Below are positions 38,753 to 47,309 of a stretch of 64,000 bases of DNA, piece by piece. The position numbers were made by a program, and so were the translations under genes. Source of the DNA: Thauera sp. (lineage in GTDB: Bacteria > Pseudomonadota > Gammaproteobacteria > Burkholderiales > Rhodocyclaceae); assembly GCA_017302295.1 (NCBI GenBank), contig JAFLDS010000007.1:62001-126000 (forward strand), in the 5' to 3' direction. The notes below the pieces were generated by a model. It was not told where the DNA came from. It searched no databases and worked only from the letters and a program-made list of their open reading frames with translations. Position 1 is the first letter of the stretch. Every line of letters begins with the position of its first letter.

Positions 38753-39646
38753 ATGAGAATACTGTTGTTTGGCAAGAACGGGCAGGTCGGCTGGGAGCTT
38801 CAGCGCGCGCTTGCGCCGCTGGGTGAAGTGGTGGCGCTCGATCGCCACGGTGCGGGGCCGCTGTGCGGCGATCTTTCGCGGCCCGATGCGATCGCCGCGA
38901 CCGTGCGCGAATTCGCCCCGGATGTCATCTTCAACGCCGCAGCCCATACCGCGGTGGACAAGGCGGAGTCCGAGGCGGCGCTTGCGCACGCGATCAACGC
39001 CGAAGCTGTCGGACGCATGGCACACGAAGCGGCAAACCTGAATGCCTGCCTGGTGCATTTTTCCACCGATTACGTATTCGACGGCAGCGGGCGGCAGCCG
39101 TGGCGGGAAGACGACCCGACAGGCCCCTTGTCGGCCTATGGACGAAGCAAACTCGCAGGGGAGGAGGCGATACGCGCGAGCGGCTGTCGTCATCTGATCT
39201 TCCGTACGTCCTGGGTGTATGCCACGCGCGGCGGCAACTTCGCAAAGACCATGCTTCGCCTCGCTGCGGAGCGCGAGCGCCTGAGCGTCATCGACGACCA
39301 GTACGGTGCACCGACCGGTGCGGAGTTGATCGCCGATGTCAGCGCGCACGCCCTGCGCGCGCTGCAACTCGGCAGCGCACAGGGCGGGACCTATCATCTC
39401 GCGGCGGGTGGCGACACGAACTGGCATGGCTACGCGAGCTTCGTGATCGAAACGGCGCGGCGCCTCGGTGCGGAGTTCAGGGCGTCCGCGATCGTGCCCA
39501 TTCCCACCACCGACTATCCGACACCCGCGCGGCGCCCGCTCAACTCCCGCCTCGACACCAATCGGCTGCGTGAAACCTTCGCGCTCGCGCTGCCCGACTG
39601 GCGGGTCGGTGTCGCTCGCATGGTGCAGGAAGTCATCGAACGCTGA
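38753..39646 (+). CDS. rfbD: dTDP-4-dehydrorhamnose reductase
   Basis: The 297-residue short-chain dehydrogenase makes dTDP-L-rhamnose in the last step of its pathway. LLFGKNGQVGWELQRAL is the NADPH-binding motif. FSTDYVFDGSG and the catalytic Tyr-xxx-Lys in LSAYGRSKLAGEEA follow. rfbB, rfbA and rfbC are not adjacent, so the other steps must be encoded elsewhere. A 149-base gap separates it from the AttH-like gene. Confidence 0.93.
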   Translation: MRILLFGKNGQVGWELQRALAPLGEVVALDRHGAGPLCGDLSRPDAIAATVREFAPDVIFNAAAHTAVDKAESEAALAHAINAEAVGRMAHEAANLNACLVHFSTDYVFDGSGRQPWREDDPTGPLSAYGRSKLAGEEAIRASGCRHLIFRTSWVYATRGGNFAKTMLRLAAERERLSVIDDQYGAPTGAELIADVSAHALRALQLGSAQGGTYHLAAGGDTNWHGYASFVIETARRLGAEFRASAIVPIPTTDYPTPARRPLNSRLDTNRLRETFALALPDWRVGVARMVQEVIER

Positions 39647-39696
39647 GGGCATGCGCCGCCCAACGAAATCCGAATCATCAACCTGGGAAATTTTCC

Positions 39697-41145
39697 ATGA
39701 CGATCAAAAGCGTAATCCTGTCGGGGGGATCCGGCACACGACTGTGGCCAGCCTCGCGCGAGAGCTATCCGAAGCAGTTGCTGCCGCTGACCGGCGCCCA
39801 CTCCATGTTGCAGGAAACCGCCCTGCGCCTGCAGGGCTTCGTCGCCACCGAGGTGGATCGACGGCCGATCATCGTGACCAACGAGGACTACCGCTTCATC
39901 ATTGCCGAGCAGTTGCGCCAGATCGGCACTTCGTCACCGCAGATCGTCCTCGAGCCGGTGGGCCGCAATACCGCGCCGGCCCTTACCCTTGCCGCGCATG
40001 TGGCGGCAGGGGAGGGCGATCCGGTCCTGCTGGTGATGCCGGCGGACCACGTGATCGTCGATGTGGAGGCCTTCCAGCGCGGCATCGCGGAAGGGGCCGC
40101 GCTGGCCGATGCGGGAGCGCTGGTGACCTTCGGCATCGTGCCCGACCGGCCTGAAACCGGTTATGGCTACATTCGTGCGGGGGATCTGCAGGAGGGCGCC
40201 GTATCGGCACGTGGTCTGCTCGAGTTCGTCGAGAAGCCCGACGCTGCGACGGCCGAGTGCTATGTCGCGAGCGGTGAGTATTTCTGGAACAGCGGCATCT
40301 TCATGATGAAGGCGTCCGTCTGGCTGCGCGCCATCCGCCATTTCAACCCGGCGTTGGCCGACGCCTGCGCTGCTGCCATCTCCGGGTGCCAGGCGGACGC
40401 CGACTTCCTTCGCGTCGACCGGGCCGCGTTCGAGAAATGCCCCTCGGATTCGATCGACTACGCAGTGATGGAAAAGCTGGCTTCCGCCCCTGAACTGGGG
40501 CGGGGCGTGGTCGTCCCCCTGTCGGCAGGATGGTCTGACGTCGGTGCCTGGGATGCCTTGTGGGCGGTCTCGGAGAAGGACGCCGAGGGCAACAGTGCGC
40601 GCGGCGAAGTCATGTTCGAGGCCAGTCGGAACACCCTGGTGCACGCCAGCGACCGGCTCGTCGCGGCCATCGGCTGCGAGGACATGGTCGTGGTCGAGAC
40701 GCCGGATGCCGTCATGGTCGCGCACAAGAGCCGCACTCAGGACGTGAAGAAAGTCGTCGCCCGCCTGAAGGCGGAGGGCAAGACCCTGACGCAGAGCCAT
40801 CGCAAGGTCTATCGCCCGTGGGGCTGGTACGACTCGATCGACAACGGTGAGCGTTTCCAGGTGAAGCGGATCGTCGTCAATCCCGGCGCCAAGCTGAGCC
40901 TGCAGATGCACCATCACCGCGCCGAGCACTGGATCGTCGTTCGCGGTACGGCCGAGGTGACCTGCGGCGAGAAGGTTTTCCTGCTCGCAGAAAACGAATC
41001 GACCTATATACCGCTCGGCCACCGTCATCGCCTCGCCAACCCGGGCCGGCTACCGCTTGAAATCATCGAGGTGCAATCGGGCGGTTATCTCGGCGAGGAC
41101 GACATCGTCCGCTTCGAGGACAACTACGGCCGGACGGGTCAGTGA
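39697..41145 (+). CDS. manC: Bifunctional mannose-1-phosphate guanylyltransferase/mannose-6-phosphate isomerase
   Basis: The 482-residue enzyme supplies GDP-mannose. The N-terminal nucleotidyltransferase domain has the pyrophosphorylase motif LSGGSGTRLWPASRESYPK (residues 8-26) and FVEKPD. The C-terminal type II phosphomannose isomerase domain has QMHHHRAEHWIVVRGTAEV as its metal-binding cupin. FEKCPSDSIDYAVME links them. It follows rfbD by 50 bases, suggesting a two-gene polysaccharide precursor operon. Confidence 0.95.
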   Translation: MTIKSVILSGGSGTRLWPASRESYPKQLLPLTGAHSMLQETALRLQGFVATEVDRRPIIVTNEDYRFIIAEQLRQIGTSSPQIVLEPVGRNTAPALTLAAHVAAGEGDPVLLVMPADHVIVDVEAFQRGIAEGAALADAGALVTFGIVPDRPETGYGYIRAGDLQEGAVSARGLLEFVEKPDAATAECYVASGEYFWNSGIFMMKASVWLRAIRHFNPALADACAAAISGCQADADFLRVDRAAFEKCPSDSIDYAVMEKLASAPELGRGVVVPLSAGWSDVGAWDALWAVSEKDAEGNSARGEVMFEASRNTLVHASDRLVAAIGCEDMVVVETPDAVMVAHKSRTQDVKKVVARLKAEGKTLTQSHRKVYRPWGWYDSIDNGERFQVKRIVVNPGAKLSLQMHHHRAEHWIVVRGTAEVTCGEKVFLLAENESTYIPLGHRHRLANPGRLPLEIIEVQSGGYLGEDDIVRFEDNYGRTGQ

Positions 41146-41150
41146 CCGCA

Positions 41151-41186
41151 TGCATCCGGGCGCAGCAAGGTCGGCGCCCGGATGCA
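41151..41186 (+). terminator. Perfect 13-bp hairpin after manC
   Basis: TGCATCCGGGCGC (41151-41163) pairs perfectly with GCGCCCGGATGCA (41174-41186) around a 10-base loop, starting 6 bases after the manC stop. No T-run follows, so it is not a classic intrinsic terminator. It may protect the mRNA 3' end or act with Rho. Confidence 0.5.
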
Positions 41187-41196
41187 GTGCCGCGTG

Positions 41197-41202
41197 TATA
41201 AT
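41197..41202 (+). promoter_or_regulatory. -10 element for tRNA-Leu
   Basis: A perfect TATAAT lies 28 bases before the tRNA-Leu 5' end. No good -35 hexamer is visible because the hairpin after manC occupies that position. Confidence 0.55.
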
Positions 41203-41229
41203 GCGCGCGCTTCATGGCGGACCGGTAAC

Positions 41230-41314
41230 GCGGGGATGGCGGAATTGGTAGACGCACTGGATTTAGGTTCCAGCGCCGCAAGGCGTGAGAGTTCGAGTCT
41301 CTTTCCCCGCACCA
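41230..41314 (+). tRNA. tRNA-Leu (UAG anticodon)
   Basis: The 85-base gene has acceptor stem GCGGGGA/TCCCCGC, an anticodon arm CTGGA-TTTAGGT-TCCAG with anticodon TAG, a long variable arm typical of Leu, and an encoded 3' CCA. It reads CUA codons. Confidence 0.96.
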
Positions 41315-41346
41315 AGGATTTTCATCTCGCCATGAATAAAACCGCG

Positions 41347-41360
41347 ATAATGTGCATTAT
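41347..41360. promoter_or_regulatory. 14-base perfect palindrome resembling the flp site
   Basis: ATAATGTGCATTAT is a perfect palindrome in the spacer after tRNA-Leu. Twelve of its bases (AATGTGCATTAT) also occur inside the palindrome upstream of flp (9787-9798). The role is unknown and no gene starts nearby on the plus strand. Confidence 0.3.
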
Positions 41361-41400
41361 GTTAAGTACGGGATGAACTCATGCATGGTCATGCGCGCAT

Positions 41401-41430
41401 AAAAAAGCCGGCTCGAGGGCCGGCCTTTTT
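41401..41430. terminator. Bidirectional intrinsic terminator
   Basis: GCCGGC (41407-41412) pairs with GCCGGC (41419-41424), with six A residues before and five T residues just after. It can end tRNA-Leu transcription on the plus strand and tRNA-Val transcription on the minus strand. Confidence 0.85.
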
Positions 41431-41438
41431 CAAATATC

Positions 41439-41513
41439 TGGTGGGCGGTACTGGGATCGAACCAGTGACCCCTGCCGTGTGAAGGCAGTGCTCTACCGCT
41501 GAGCTAACCGCCC
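41439..41513 (-). tRNA. tRNA-Val (CAC anticodon), copy 2
   Basis: The 75-base gene has acceptor stem GGGCGGT/ACCGCCC, anticodon arm CTGCC-TTCACAC-GGCAG and an encoded CCA. It reads GUG, a frequent codon in this GC-rich genome. The sequence is identical to the copy at 41573-41647. Confidence 0.95.
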
Positions 41514-41572
41514 GATTGCGATCGCGGCGCGAACGCCTGACCGTATCGGATTCTTTCAGGGCACCAGGTGAG

Positions 41573-41647
41573 TGGTGGGCGGTACTGGGATCGAACCAGT
41601 GACCCCTGCCGTGTGAAGGCAGTGCTCTACCGCTGAGCTAACCGCCC
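41573..41647 (-). tRNA. tRNA-Val (CAC anticodon), copy 1
   Basis: Identical in sequence to the downstream copy, 59 bases away on the same strand. It is the promoter-proximal gene of the pair, directly after a near-consensus promoter. Confidence 0.95.
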
Positions 41648-41663
41648 TAGAAGAAGAGGCCGA

Positions 41664-41692
41664 ATTGTAGAAGTCGTATTCGCTACCGTCAA
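41664..41692 (-). promoter_or_regulatory. Sigma-70 promoter of the tRNA-Val(CAC) pair
   Basis: On the minus strand TTGACG (41692-41687) and TACAAT (41669-41664) are separated by exactly 17 bases, each with 5 of 6 consensus matches, ending 17 bases before the first tRNA. Confidence 0.8.
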
Positions 41693-41795
41693 GGATGTTG
41701 AGGGGCTGTATTTGAGATCAAGCGCGAAAAACCGCCTCTCTGCTCCACGCGATGACGGCAAGGGTTGCATTCCACGGGTGGAGCGAACCTCGTCA

Positions 41796-42215
41796 ATCGG
41801 GATAGGGGCGGCCAGGGTCCCTGACCGTTCCCCTCCCACACCATCCGGCGCGCGGGTCCGCACCGGGCGGTTCGAGGCGTTGAGGTTATGAGGGCCGAGG
41901 TACGCCGAGTCGGTCGAAGTAGGCGATCGGCAGCGCGCGATTCAGTCGCATGCGGCTGTTCCGCCACCAGCACCGACTGTTCGCCGCCACCTTGCGGGCA
42001 TCGTCGTCCGAGGCGCCCATCGCCTTCAACTCCCGATACATCGTCGTGCCCCGACGCCAGTGCTTGAGCTGCACGGCACGCAGCCGGTGTCTGATCCACT
42101 CGTCGAGTTCGCGGAACACCTTGGGCGCCCTCGCGCAGTTGCGCTTCGCTTCGTTCGCTGTGATCAACTTACGGCGGGACTTGCACCCGCAGGAGTGCGC
42201 CCATGCTGGGCGCAC
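41796..42215 (-). mobile_element. Internally deleted group II intron (class C/IIC) remnant
   Basis: The minus strand at 42215 starts GTGCGCCCAGCATGGGCGCA and continues GGGTGCAAGTCCC, the conserved 5' end of bacterial class C introns. The 3' part carries a domain V at about 41873-41840 (GAACCGCCCGGTGCGG and CCGGATGGTGTGGG) with the class C CGC triad. A domain VI follows, ending CCCCTATCCCGAT at 41796. Between them only the last part of the intron protein remains, so most of domains I-IV and the reverse transcriptase are gone (420 bases left, against roughly 2 kb for a full element). The 5' end is 3 bases past the T-run of the tRNA-Val terminator, the known target type for class C introns. Confidence 0.85.
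41886..42125 (-). pseudogene. C-terminal fragment of group II intron reverse transcriptase/maturase
   Basis: About 79 codons encode the end of the maturase: KVFRELDEWIRHRLRAVQ, LKHWRRGTTMYRELKAMG, VAANSRCWWRNS and IAYFDRLGVPRPS before a TAA. This is the thumb/X-domain tail of intron-encoded proteins. All reverse transcriptase motifs (including YADD) are missing. The open frame continues to 42284, but the part beyond about 42125 is intron domain I and tRNA sequence, not protein-coding. It cannot be functional. Confidence 0.85.
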
Positions 42216-42218
42216 AGC

Positions 42219-42245
42219 AAAAAGCCCGGACGTAACCGGGCTTTT
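42219..42245 (-). terminator. Intrinsic terminator of tRNA-Val(UAC)
   Basis: On the minus strand AAAAGCCCGG pairs with CCGGGCTTTT around a 6-base loop, then five T residues. It lies 7 bases after the tRNA and directly before the group II intron. Confidence 0.9.
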
Positions 42246-42251
42246 GGTGTC

Positions 42252-42327
42252 TGGTGGGTGCTGACGGGATCGAACCGCCGACATCCAGCTTGTAAGGCTA
42301 GCGCTCTACCATCTGAGCTAAGCACCC
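42252..42327 (-). tRNA. tRNA-Val (UAC anticodon)
   Basis: The 76-base gene has acceptor stem GGGTGCT/AGCACCC, anticodon loop CTTACAA (anticodon TAC) and an encoded CCA. It lies 43 bases after hupB on the same strand and may be transcribed from the hupB promoter, since no separate promoter is obvious. Confidence 0.95.
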
Positions 42328-42370
42328 TCGCCTGGAACGCAGCAAGTCGATGCCAGCCCAGGTAAGCGCA

Positions 42371-42643
42371 TCAGTTTACCGCATCTTTCAAGCCTTTTCC
42401 AGGGCGGAACTTGGGCACCTTTGCTGCCTTGATCTTGATGTTCTTGCCCGTACGCGGATTACGGCCCGTGCGTGCAGCACGTTCGCCGACGTGGAAAGTA
42501 CCGAAGCCGACCAGCGTCACCGAATCGCCCTTCTGCAACGCACCCTTCACCGCCTCGATCGCCCCGTCCAGTGCTCGCCCGGCCGCCGCTTTCGAGATCT
42601 CGGCTTGTGTGGCGATTGCGTCAATCAGTTCAGACTTGTTCAT
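42371..42643 (-). CDS. hupB: DNA-binding protein HU
   Basis: The 90-residue HU/IHF-family protein begins [20 protein letters not shown] and has the DNA-binding arm [19 protein letters not shown] with the intercalating Pro. It compacts and bends DNA. Its position after lon is conserved in proteobacteria. It has its own strong promoter. Confidence 0.97.
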   Translation of the reverse strand: MNKSELIDAIATQAEISKAAAGRALDGAIEAVKGALQKGDSVTLVGFGTFHVGERAARTGRNPRTGKNIKIKAAKVPKFRPGKGLKDAVN

Positions 42644-42748
42644 GTACGAGCCCCCTCAGGTTTCGCTGCAGTTTGATCGACTCGGGCGAAGAAACCAGAA
42701 TCGATGCGGATTCCGGGTTACGTGCTTGATTTTGCCGCCGGCATTGGG

Positions 42749-42778
42749 TTTATAGCGCGCTAAAAATCGGCATGTCAA
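42749..42778 (-). promoter_or_regulatory. Sigma-70 promoter of hupB
   Basis: On the minus strand a perfect TTGACA (42778-42773) and TATAAA (42754-42749) are 18 bases apart, in an AT-rich patch about 105 bases before hupB. This fits a strongly expressed nucleoid protein. Confidence 0.8.
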
Positions 42779-42795
42779 GAGAACCAAATGCAACA

Positions 42796-42826
42796 GGGGC
42801 GCAACGTGAGCATCACGTTACGCCCC
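42796..42826 (-). terminator. Hairpin after lon
   Basis: GGGGCGTAACGTGA pairs with TCACGTTGCGCCCC (13 of 14 pairs) around a 3-base loop, 36 bases after the lon stop. The following T-content is weak, but the stem is strong. It separates lon from the hupB promoter. Confidence 0.7.
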
Positions 42827-42861
42827 TGCAGTGCAGCTTTTCCGCCTGGCAGATGAAGCGC

Positions 42862-45288
42862 TCAGTGCGCGCGCAGATTCAATGGCGTGGTCCCTGAGTC
42901 TTCAGATGCGGTTGACATGGCGGGCGTCGCCGGCACCTGTGCATCCGGCAAGGGCTCGGGCTTGCGCTCGAGCGCTCTCTCGAGCACCTGGTCGATCCAC
43001 TTGACAGGAATGATTTCGATCACGTTCTTGATGTTGTCAGGGATGTCGGCGAGATCCTTGACGTTTTCTTCTGGAATCAATGCGGTGCGTATGCCGCCGC
43101 GGACAGCCGCAAGCAGCTTCTCCTTCAAGCCGCCGATCGCAAGCACCTCGCCGCGCAAGGTGATCTCGCCGGTCATGGCGACATCACACCGCACCGGTAT
43201 GCCCGAAAGCACCGACACCAGTGCCGTCGAGATCGCGATCCCGGCCGAAGGACCATCCTTGGGAATGGCGCCTTCGGGAAGGTGAATATGGATGTCGCTC
43301 TTCTGGTAGAAGTCATCCTCGATGCCCAGCGAACGCGCCCGCTTGCGCACCACGGACAGAGCGGCCTGGATCGACTCCTGCATGACCTCGCCGAGCTTGC
43401 CGGTCGTCATTACCTTGCCCTTGCCCGGCAACTGTACAGCCTCAACCGTCAGCAACTCGCCGCCCACTTCGGTCCAGGCCAGACCGGTCACCTGCCCGAT
43501 CTGGTTCTGCTTTTCCGCCATGCCGAAGCTGTACTTGCGCACGCCGAGGAACTTGTCGAGGTTCTTGGCATTGACCACGATCTTGCTCGAGCGGCTGCGC
43601 AACACGAGCTGCTTCACCACCTTGCGGCAGATCTTCGAGATCTCGCGCTCCATGCTGCGCACGCCCGCCTCACGCGTGTAGTAGCGGACCACATCGCGCA
43701 GCGCCTCTTCTGTCACCGAGAGTTCGTCGCGCTTCAGGCCATTGTTCTTCATCTGCTTGGGCAGGAGATAGCGAATGGCGATGTTGACCTTCTCGTCTTC
43801 CGTGTAGCCGGACAGACGGATCACCTCCATGCGGTCGAGCAAGGCCGCAGGAATGTTCAGCGTATTGGCCGTCGCAACGAACATCACGTCGGAGAGATCG
43901 AAATCCACCTCGACGTAATGGTCCTGGAACGTATGGTTCTGCTCCGGGTCGAGCACCTCGAGCAAGGCGGACGAGGGATCGCCACGGAAGTCCATACCCA
44001 GCTTGTCGACCTCGTCGAGCAGGAACAGGGGATTCTTCACCCCGGCCTTGCTCATGTTCTGCAGGATCTTGCCCGGCATCGAGCCGATGTAGGTGCGGCG
44101 ATGGCCACGAATCTCGGCCTCGTCACGCACGCCGCCAAGCGCCATGCGGATAAATTTGCGATTCGTCGCCTTCGCGATCGACTGGCCAAGCGAGGTCTTG
44201 CCCACACCCGGGGGGCCAACCAGACACAGGATCGGCGCCTTGACCTTGTCCACACGCTGCTGAACCGCGAGATATTCGAGGATGCGTTCCTTGACGCGCT
44301 CAAGGCCGTAGTGATCCTTGTCCAGGACCTTCTCGGCTTCGGCCAGATCCTTGCTCACGCGGGATTTCTTCTTCCACGGCAGGCCGATCAGCGTATCGAT
44401 GTAGTTGCGAACCACTGTCGCTTCGGCCGACATCGGCGACATCAGGCGCAGCTTCTTGAACTCGGCCTGGGCCTTGGCGAGCGCTTCTTTGGGCATGCCG
44501 GCGGAGAGGATCCGCTTGTCCATCTCCTCGAGATCGGCCCCCTCCTCGCCTTCGCCCAGTTCCTTCTGGATCGCCTTGACCTGCTCGTTGAGGTAGTACT
44601 CGCGCTGACTCTTCTCCATCTGGCGCTTCACGCGACCGCGGATGCGCTTCTCGACCTGCAGGATGTCGAGCTCGGCCTCGAGCTGGTTGAGGAGCCTTTC
44701 CAAGCGTTCGCCAGTGTGGAACATCTCCAGCACTTCCTGCTTCTGCTCGAGCTTGAGCGGAAGGTGCGCGGCGATGGTGTCGGCGAGGCGACCGGCCTCC
44801 TCGATCCCCGCGAGCGAGGTGAGAATCTCCGGCGGAATCTTCTTGTTGAGCTTAACGTACTGGTCGAACTGGGCGATGATCGCCCGGCGCATCGCCTCGA
44901 CTTCGTTGTTGTCCGGCTCCTGTGCCACGACCGGAGTGACCTTGGCGACGAAAAGCTGGCGCAGATCTTCTACCGAGTCGACTCGCGCGCGCTGCACGCC
45001 CTCGACCAGAACCTTGATCGTCCCGTCGGGCAACTTCAGCATCTGCAGGATGTTGGCAATGCAGCCGATCGAATACAGATCCTCGACTGCGGGTTCGTCC
45101 TTCGATGCGGATTTCTGGGCTACCAGCAGGATGCTCTTGCCCGCCTCCATCGCGTTCTCGAGCGCCTTGATGGATTTCGGGCGTCCCACGAAAAGAGGGA
45201 TCACCATGTGGGGGAACACCACCACATCGCGCAAGGGCAACAGCGGCAGTTCCATCTGTTCGTGGAGGAGGTCAGCGGAACCCGACAT
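42862..45288 (-). CDS. lon: ATP-dependent protease Lon
   Basis: The 808-residue AAA+ serine protease degrades misfolded and regulatory proteins. An N-terminal LAN domain begins [20 protein letters not shown]. The ATPase domain has Walker [10 protein letters not shown] and Walker [13 protein letters not shown]. The protease domain has the catalytic Ser in [12 protein letters not shown] and Lys in [11 protein letters not shown]. The length is typical. It lies 77 bases after clpX and has a heat-shock-like promoter of its own. Confidence 0.98.
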   Translation of the reverse strand: MSGSADLLHEQMELPLLPLRDVVVFPHMVIPLFVGRPKSIKALENAMEAGKSILLVAQKSASKDEPAVEDLYSIGCIANILQMLKLPDGTIKVLVEGVQRARVDSVEDLRQLFVAKVTPVVAQEPDNNEVEAMRRAIIAQFDQYVKLNKKIPPEILTSLAGIEEAGRLADTIAAHLPLKLEQKQEVLEMFHTGERLERLLNQLEAELDILQVEKRIRGRVKRQMEKSQREYYLNEQVKAIQKELGEGEEGADLEEMDKRILSAGMPKEALAKAQAEFKKLRLMSPMSAEATVVRNYIDTLIGLPWKKKSRVSKDLAEAEKVLDKDHYGLERVKERILEYLAVQQRVDKVKAPILCLVGPPGVGKTSLGQSIAKATNRKFIRMALGGVRDEAEIRGHRRTYIGSMPGKILQNMSKAGVKNPLFLLDEVDKLGMDFRGDPSSALLEVLDPEQNHTFQDHYVEVDFDLSDVMFVATANTLNIPAALLDRMEVIRLSGYTEDEKVNIAIRYLLPKQMKNNGLKRDELSVTEEALRDVVRYYTREAGVRSMEREISKICRKVVKQLVLRSRSSKIVVNAKNLDKFLGVRKYSFGMAEKQNQIGQVTGLAWTEVGGELLTVEAVQLPGKGKVMTTGKLGEVMQESIQAALSVVRKRARSLGIEDDFYQKSDIHIHLPEGAIPKDGPSAGIAISTALVSVLSGIPVRCDVAMTGEITLRGEVLAIGGLKEKLLAAVRGGIRTALIPEENVKDLADIPDNIKNVIEIIPVKWIDQVLERALERKPEPLPDAQVPATPAMSTASEDSGTTPLNLRAH

Positions 45289-45320
45289 TTATGTTCTTCT
45301 CAGTTGGAAAGGTCACACCC

Positions 45321-45348
45321 ATATGCGGGCGTGACCTGAAAATTCAAG
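45321..45348 (-). promoter_or_regulatory. Candidate sigma-32 heat-shock promoter of lon with overlapping dyad
   Basis: On the minus strand CTTGAAT (45348-45342) and CCGCATAT (45328-45321) are 13 bases apart, matching the sigma-32 pattern CTTGAAA and CCCCATnT at 6 of 7 and 6 of 7 defined positions. A dyad (GGTCACGCCC and GGGTGTGACC, 9 of 10 pairs, 45336-45311) covers the -10 region. Lon is a heat-shock protein in many proteobacteria. Confidence 0.6.
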
Positions 45349-45365
45349 CTGCGCGCCAGGCCGAT

Positions 45366-46634
45366 TCAGTTCGAACCGGAAACCTTCTGCTGTTCAGCGT
45401 AGATTAGCAGCGGCTTGGCGCCATCCTGGATCGTGCTCTCTTCGACCACAACCTTGCTGACACCGTCGAGGGTCGGGAGGTCGTACATGATGTCGAGCAG
45501 TGCAGCCTCGAGAATGGAGCGCAATCCGCGCGCGCCAGTCTTGCGCTTGATGGCCTTCCGTGCGACTGCATGCAGGGCGGCAGGCCGGATCTCGAGGTCG
45601 ACGCCTTCCATCGAAAAGAGTTTCTGATACTGCTTGACCAGGGCGTTCTTCGGCTCGATCAGGATCTGGATGAGCGCTTCCTCGTCGAGTTCCTGCAGGG
45701 TGGCGACCACGGGCAGACGGCCGATCAGTTCAGGGATCAGGCCGAACTTGATCAGGTCTTCGGGCTCGACCTGGCGGAAGGTTTCCGTCAGGCCGGCACC
45801 ATCGCGGCTTTTCACTTCCGCGCCGAAACCGATTCCGACCTTCTCGGTGCGGTTGCGGATGACTTTCTCCAGGCCATCGAAGGCGCCCCCGCAGATGAAG
45901 AGCACGTTGGTCGTGTCGACCTGGATGAAATCCTGGTTCGGATGCTTGCGGCCGCCTTGCGGCGGAATCGACGCCACGGTCCCTTCGACGAGCTTCAGCA
46001 GCGCCTGCTGCACACCCTCTCCGGACACGTCGCGGGTGATCGAGGGGTTGTCGGCCTTGCGCGAAATCTTGTCGATCTCGTCGATGTAGACGATGCCCTG
46101 CTGCGCCCGCTCGACGTCGTAATCGCACTTCTGCAGCAGCTTCTGGATGATGTTCTCGACATCCTCGCCAACGTAACCGGCTTCGGTCAGCGTGGTGGCG
46201 TCGGCCATCACGAAAGGCACATTCAGCAGGCGCGCCAGCGTCTGCGCCAGCAGCGTCTTGCCCGAACCCGTGGGCCCGATCAGCAGGATGTTGCTTTTGG
46301 ACAGTTCGACGTCGTCCTGCTTGCCCGACAGATGGCGCAGGCGCTTGTAGTGGTTGTACACCGCCACCGACAGGTTGCGCTTGGCCAGCGCCTGACCGAT
46401 CACGTACTGATCGAGAATCTCGCAGATCTCACGCGGCGTCGGAAGGTCGCCCTTGACGCTGCCCCCTTCTGCGGACGCACCGATCTCGTCGCGGATGATG
46501 TCGTTGCACAGCTCGATGCACTCATCGCAGATGAACACGGACGGGCCTGCGATCAGCTTGCGGACCTCATGCTGGCTCTTGCCGCAGAACGAGCAATAGA
46601 GCAGCTTCTCGGCGCTCCCCTTCTTGTCCGACAT
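45366..46634 (-). CDS. clpX: ClpX ATPase subunit of the ClpXP protease
   Basis: The 422-residue AAA+ unfoldase has an N-terminal C4 zinc-binding domain (Cys14, Cys17, Cys36, Cys39) and Walker [14 protein letters not shown]. The Walker B region is [10 protein letters not shown], and the IGF loop that docks ClpP lies in [12 protein letters not shown]. It starts 16 bases after clpP ends. Confidence 0.98.
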   Translation of the reverse strand: MSDKKGSAEKLLYCSFCGKSQHEVRKLIAGPSVFICDECIELCNDIIRDEIGASAEGGSVKGDLPTPREICEILDQYVIGQALAKRNLSVAVYNHYKRLRHLSGKQDDVELSKSNILLIGPTGSGKTLLAQTLARLLNVPFVMADATTLTEAGYVGEDVENIIQKLLQKCDYDVERAQQGIVYIDEIDKISRKADNPSITRDVSGEGVQQALLKLVEGTVASIPPQGGRKHPNQDFIQVDTTNVLFICGGAFDGLEKVIRNRTEKVGIGFGAEVKSRDGAGLTETFRQVEPEDLIKFGLIPELIGRLPVVATLQELDEEALIQILIEPKNALVKQYQKLFSMEGVDLEIRPAALHAVARKAIKRKTGARGLRSILEAALLDIMYDLPTLDGVSKVVVEESTIQDGAKPLLIYAEQQKVSGSN

Positions 46635-46650
46635 GGTCTCGTTCTCCTGA

Positions 46651-47289
46651 TCAGGTGTCGGCGCGGCTCGTGAGGACCTTGTCTACGAGCCCGTACTCCA
46701 CGGCCGCTGCGGCGGACATGAAGTTGTCGCGATCGGTGTCCTTCTCGATCTGCTCGATGGTCTGCCCGGTGTGCTTGGCGAGCATGCTGTTGAGGCGCTC
46801 ACGCAGGTAGAGGATCTCGCGCGCGTGGATCTCGATGTCCGAGGCCTGCCCCTGGAAGCCGCCGAGCGGTTGATGGATCATCACCCGCGAGTTGGGCAGG
46901 CAGTAACGCTTGCCCTTCTCGCCCGCCGCCAGCAGGAAGGCCCCCATGCTGGCCGCCTGGCCGATGCACAAGGTGCTGACGTTCGGCTTGATGAACTGCA
47001 TGGTGTCGTAGATCGCCATACCGGCCGTGACCGACCCGCCGGGCGAATTGATATAGAAGTAGATGTCCTTGTCCGGGTTCTCGGACTCCAGGAACAGCAA
47101 CTGCGCGACGATCAGGTTGGCCGTCACGTCATTGACCGGTCCGACGAGGAACACCACCCGCTCCTTCAGAAGGCGCGAATAGATGTCATACGCACGCTCT
47201 CCGCGGCCGCTCTGCTCGACCACCATCGGAACCAGGCCGAGACCGACCGGATTCCAGTCGCTGTGTTGCTGGGGTGTTCCTTGCATCAT
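46651..47289 (-). CDS. clpP: ClpP proteolytic subunit
   Basis: The 212-residue serine peptidase has catalytic Ser in [16 protein letters not shown], His in [14 protein letters not shown] and Asp in the [10 protein letters not shown] region. It forms the tetradecameric chamber fed by ClpX. It starts 20 bases after tig ends. Confidence 0.98.
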   Translation of the reverse strand: MMQGTPQQHSDWNPVGLGLVPMVVEQSGRGERAYDIYSRLLKERVVFLVGPVNDVTANLIVAQLLFLESENPDKDIYFYINSPGGSVTAGMAIYDTMQFIKPNVSTLCIGQAASMGAFLLAAGEKGKRYCLPNSRVMIHQPLGGFQGQASDIEIHAREILYLRERLNSMLAKHTGQTIEQIEKDTDRDNFMSAAAAVEYGLVDKVLTSRADT

Positions 47290-47309
47290 TCGTCAGACCC
47301 TTTGCGGCT

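Noticed and set aside
42060..42365. Plus-strand frame through the intron remnant and tRNA-Val
   Set aside because: It translates through a tRNA and the reverse of a maturase fragment, so it is not coding.
43282..45339. 685-codon plus-strand frame antisense to lon
   Set aside because: Shadow of lon's third-position GC bias; the product is Leu/Arg/His-rich with no domain.
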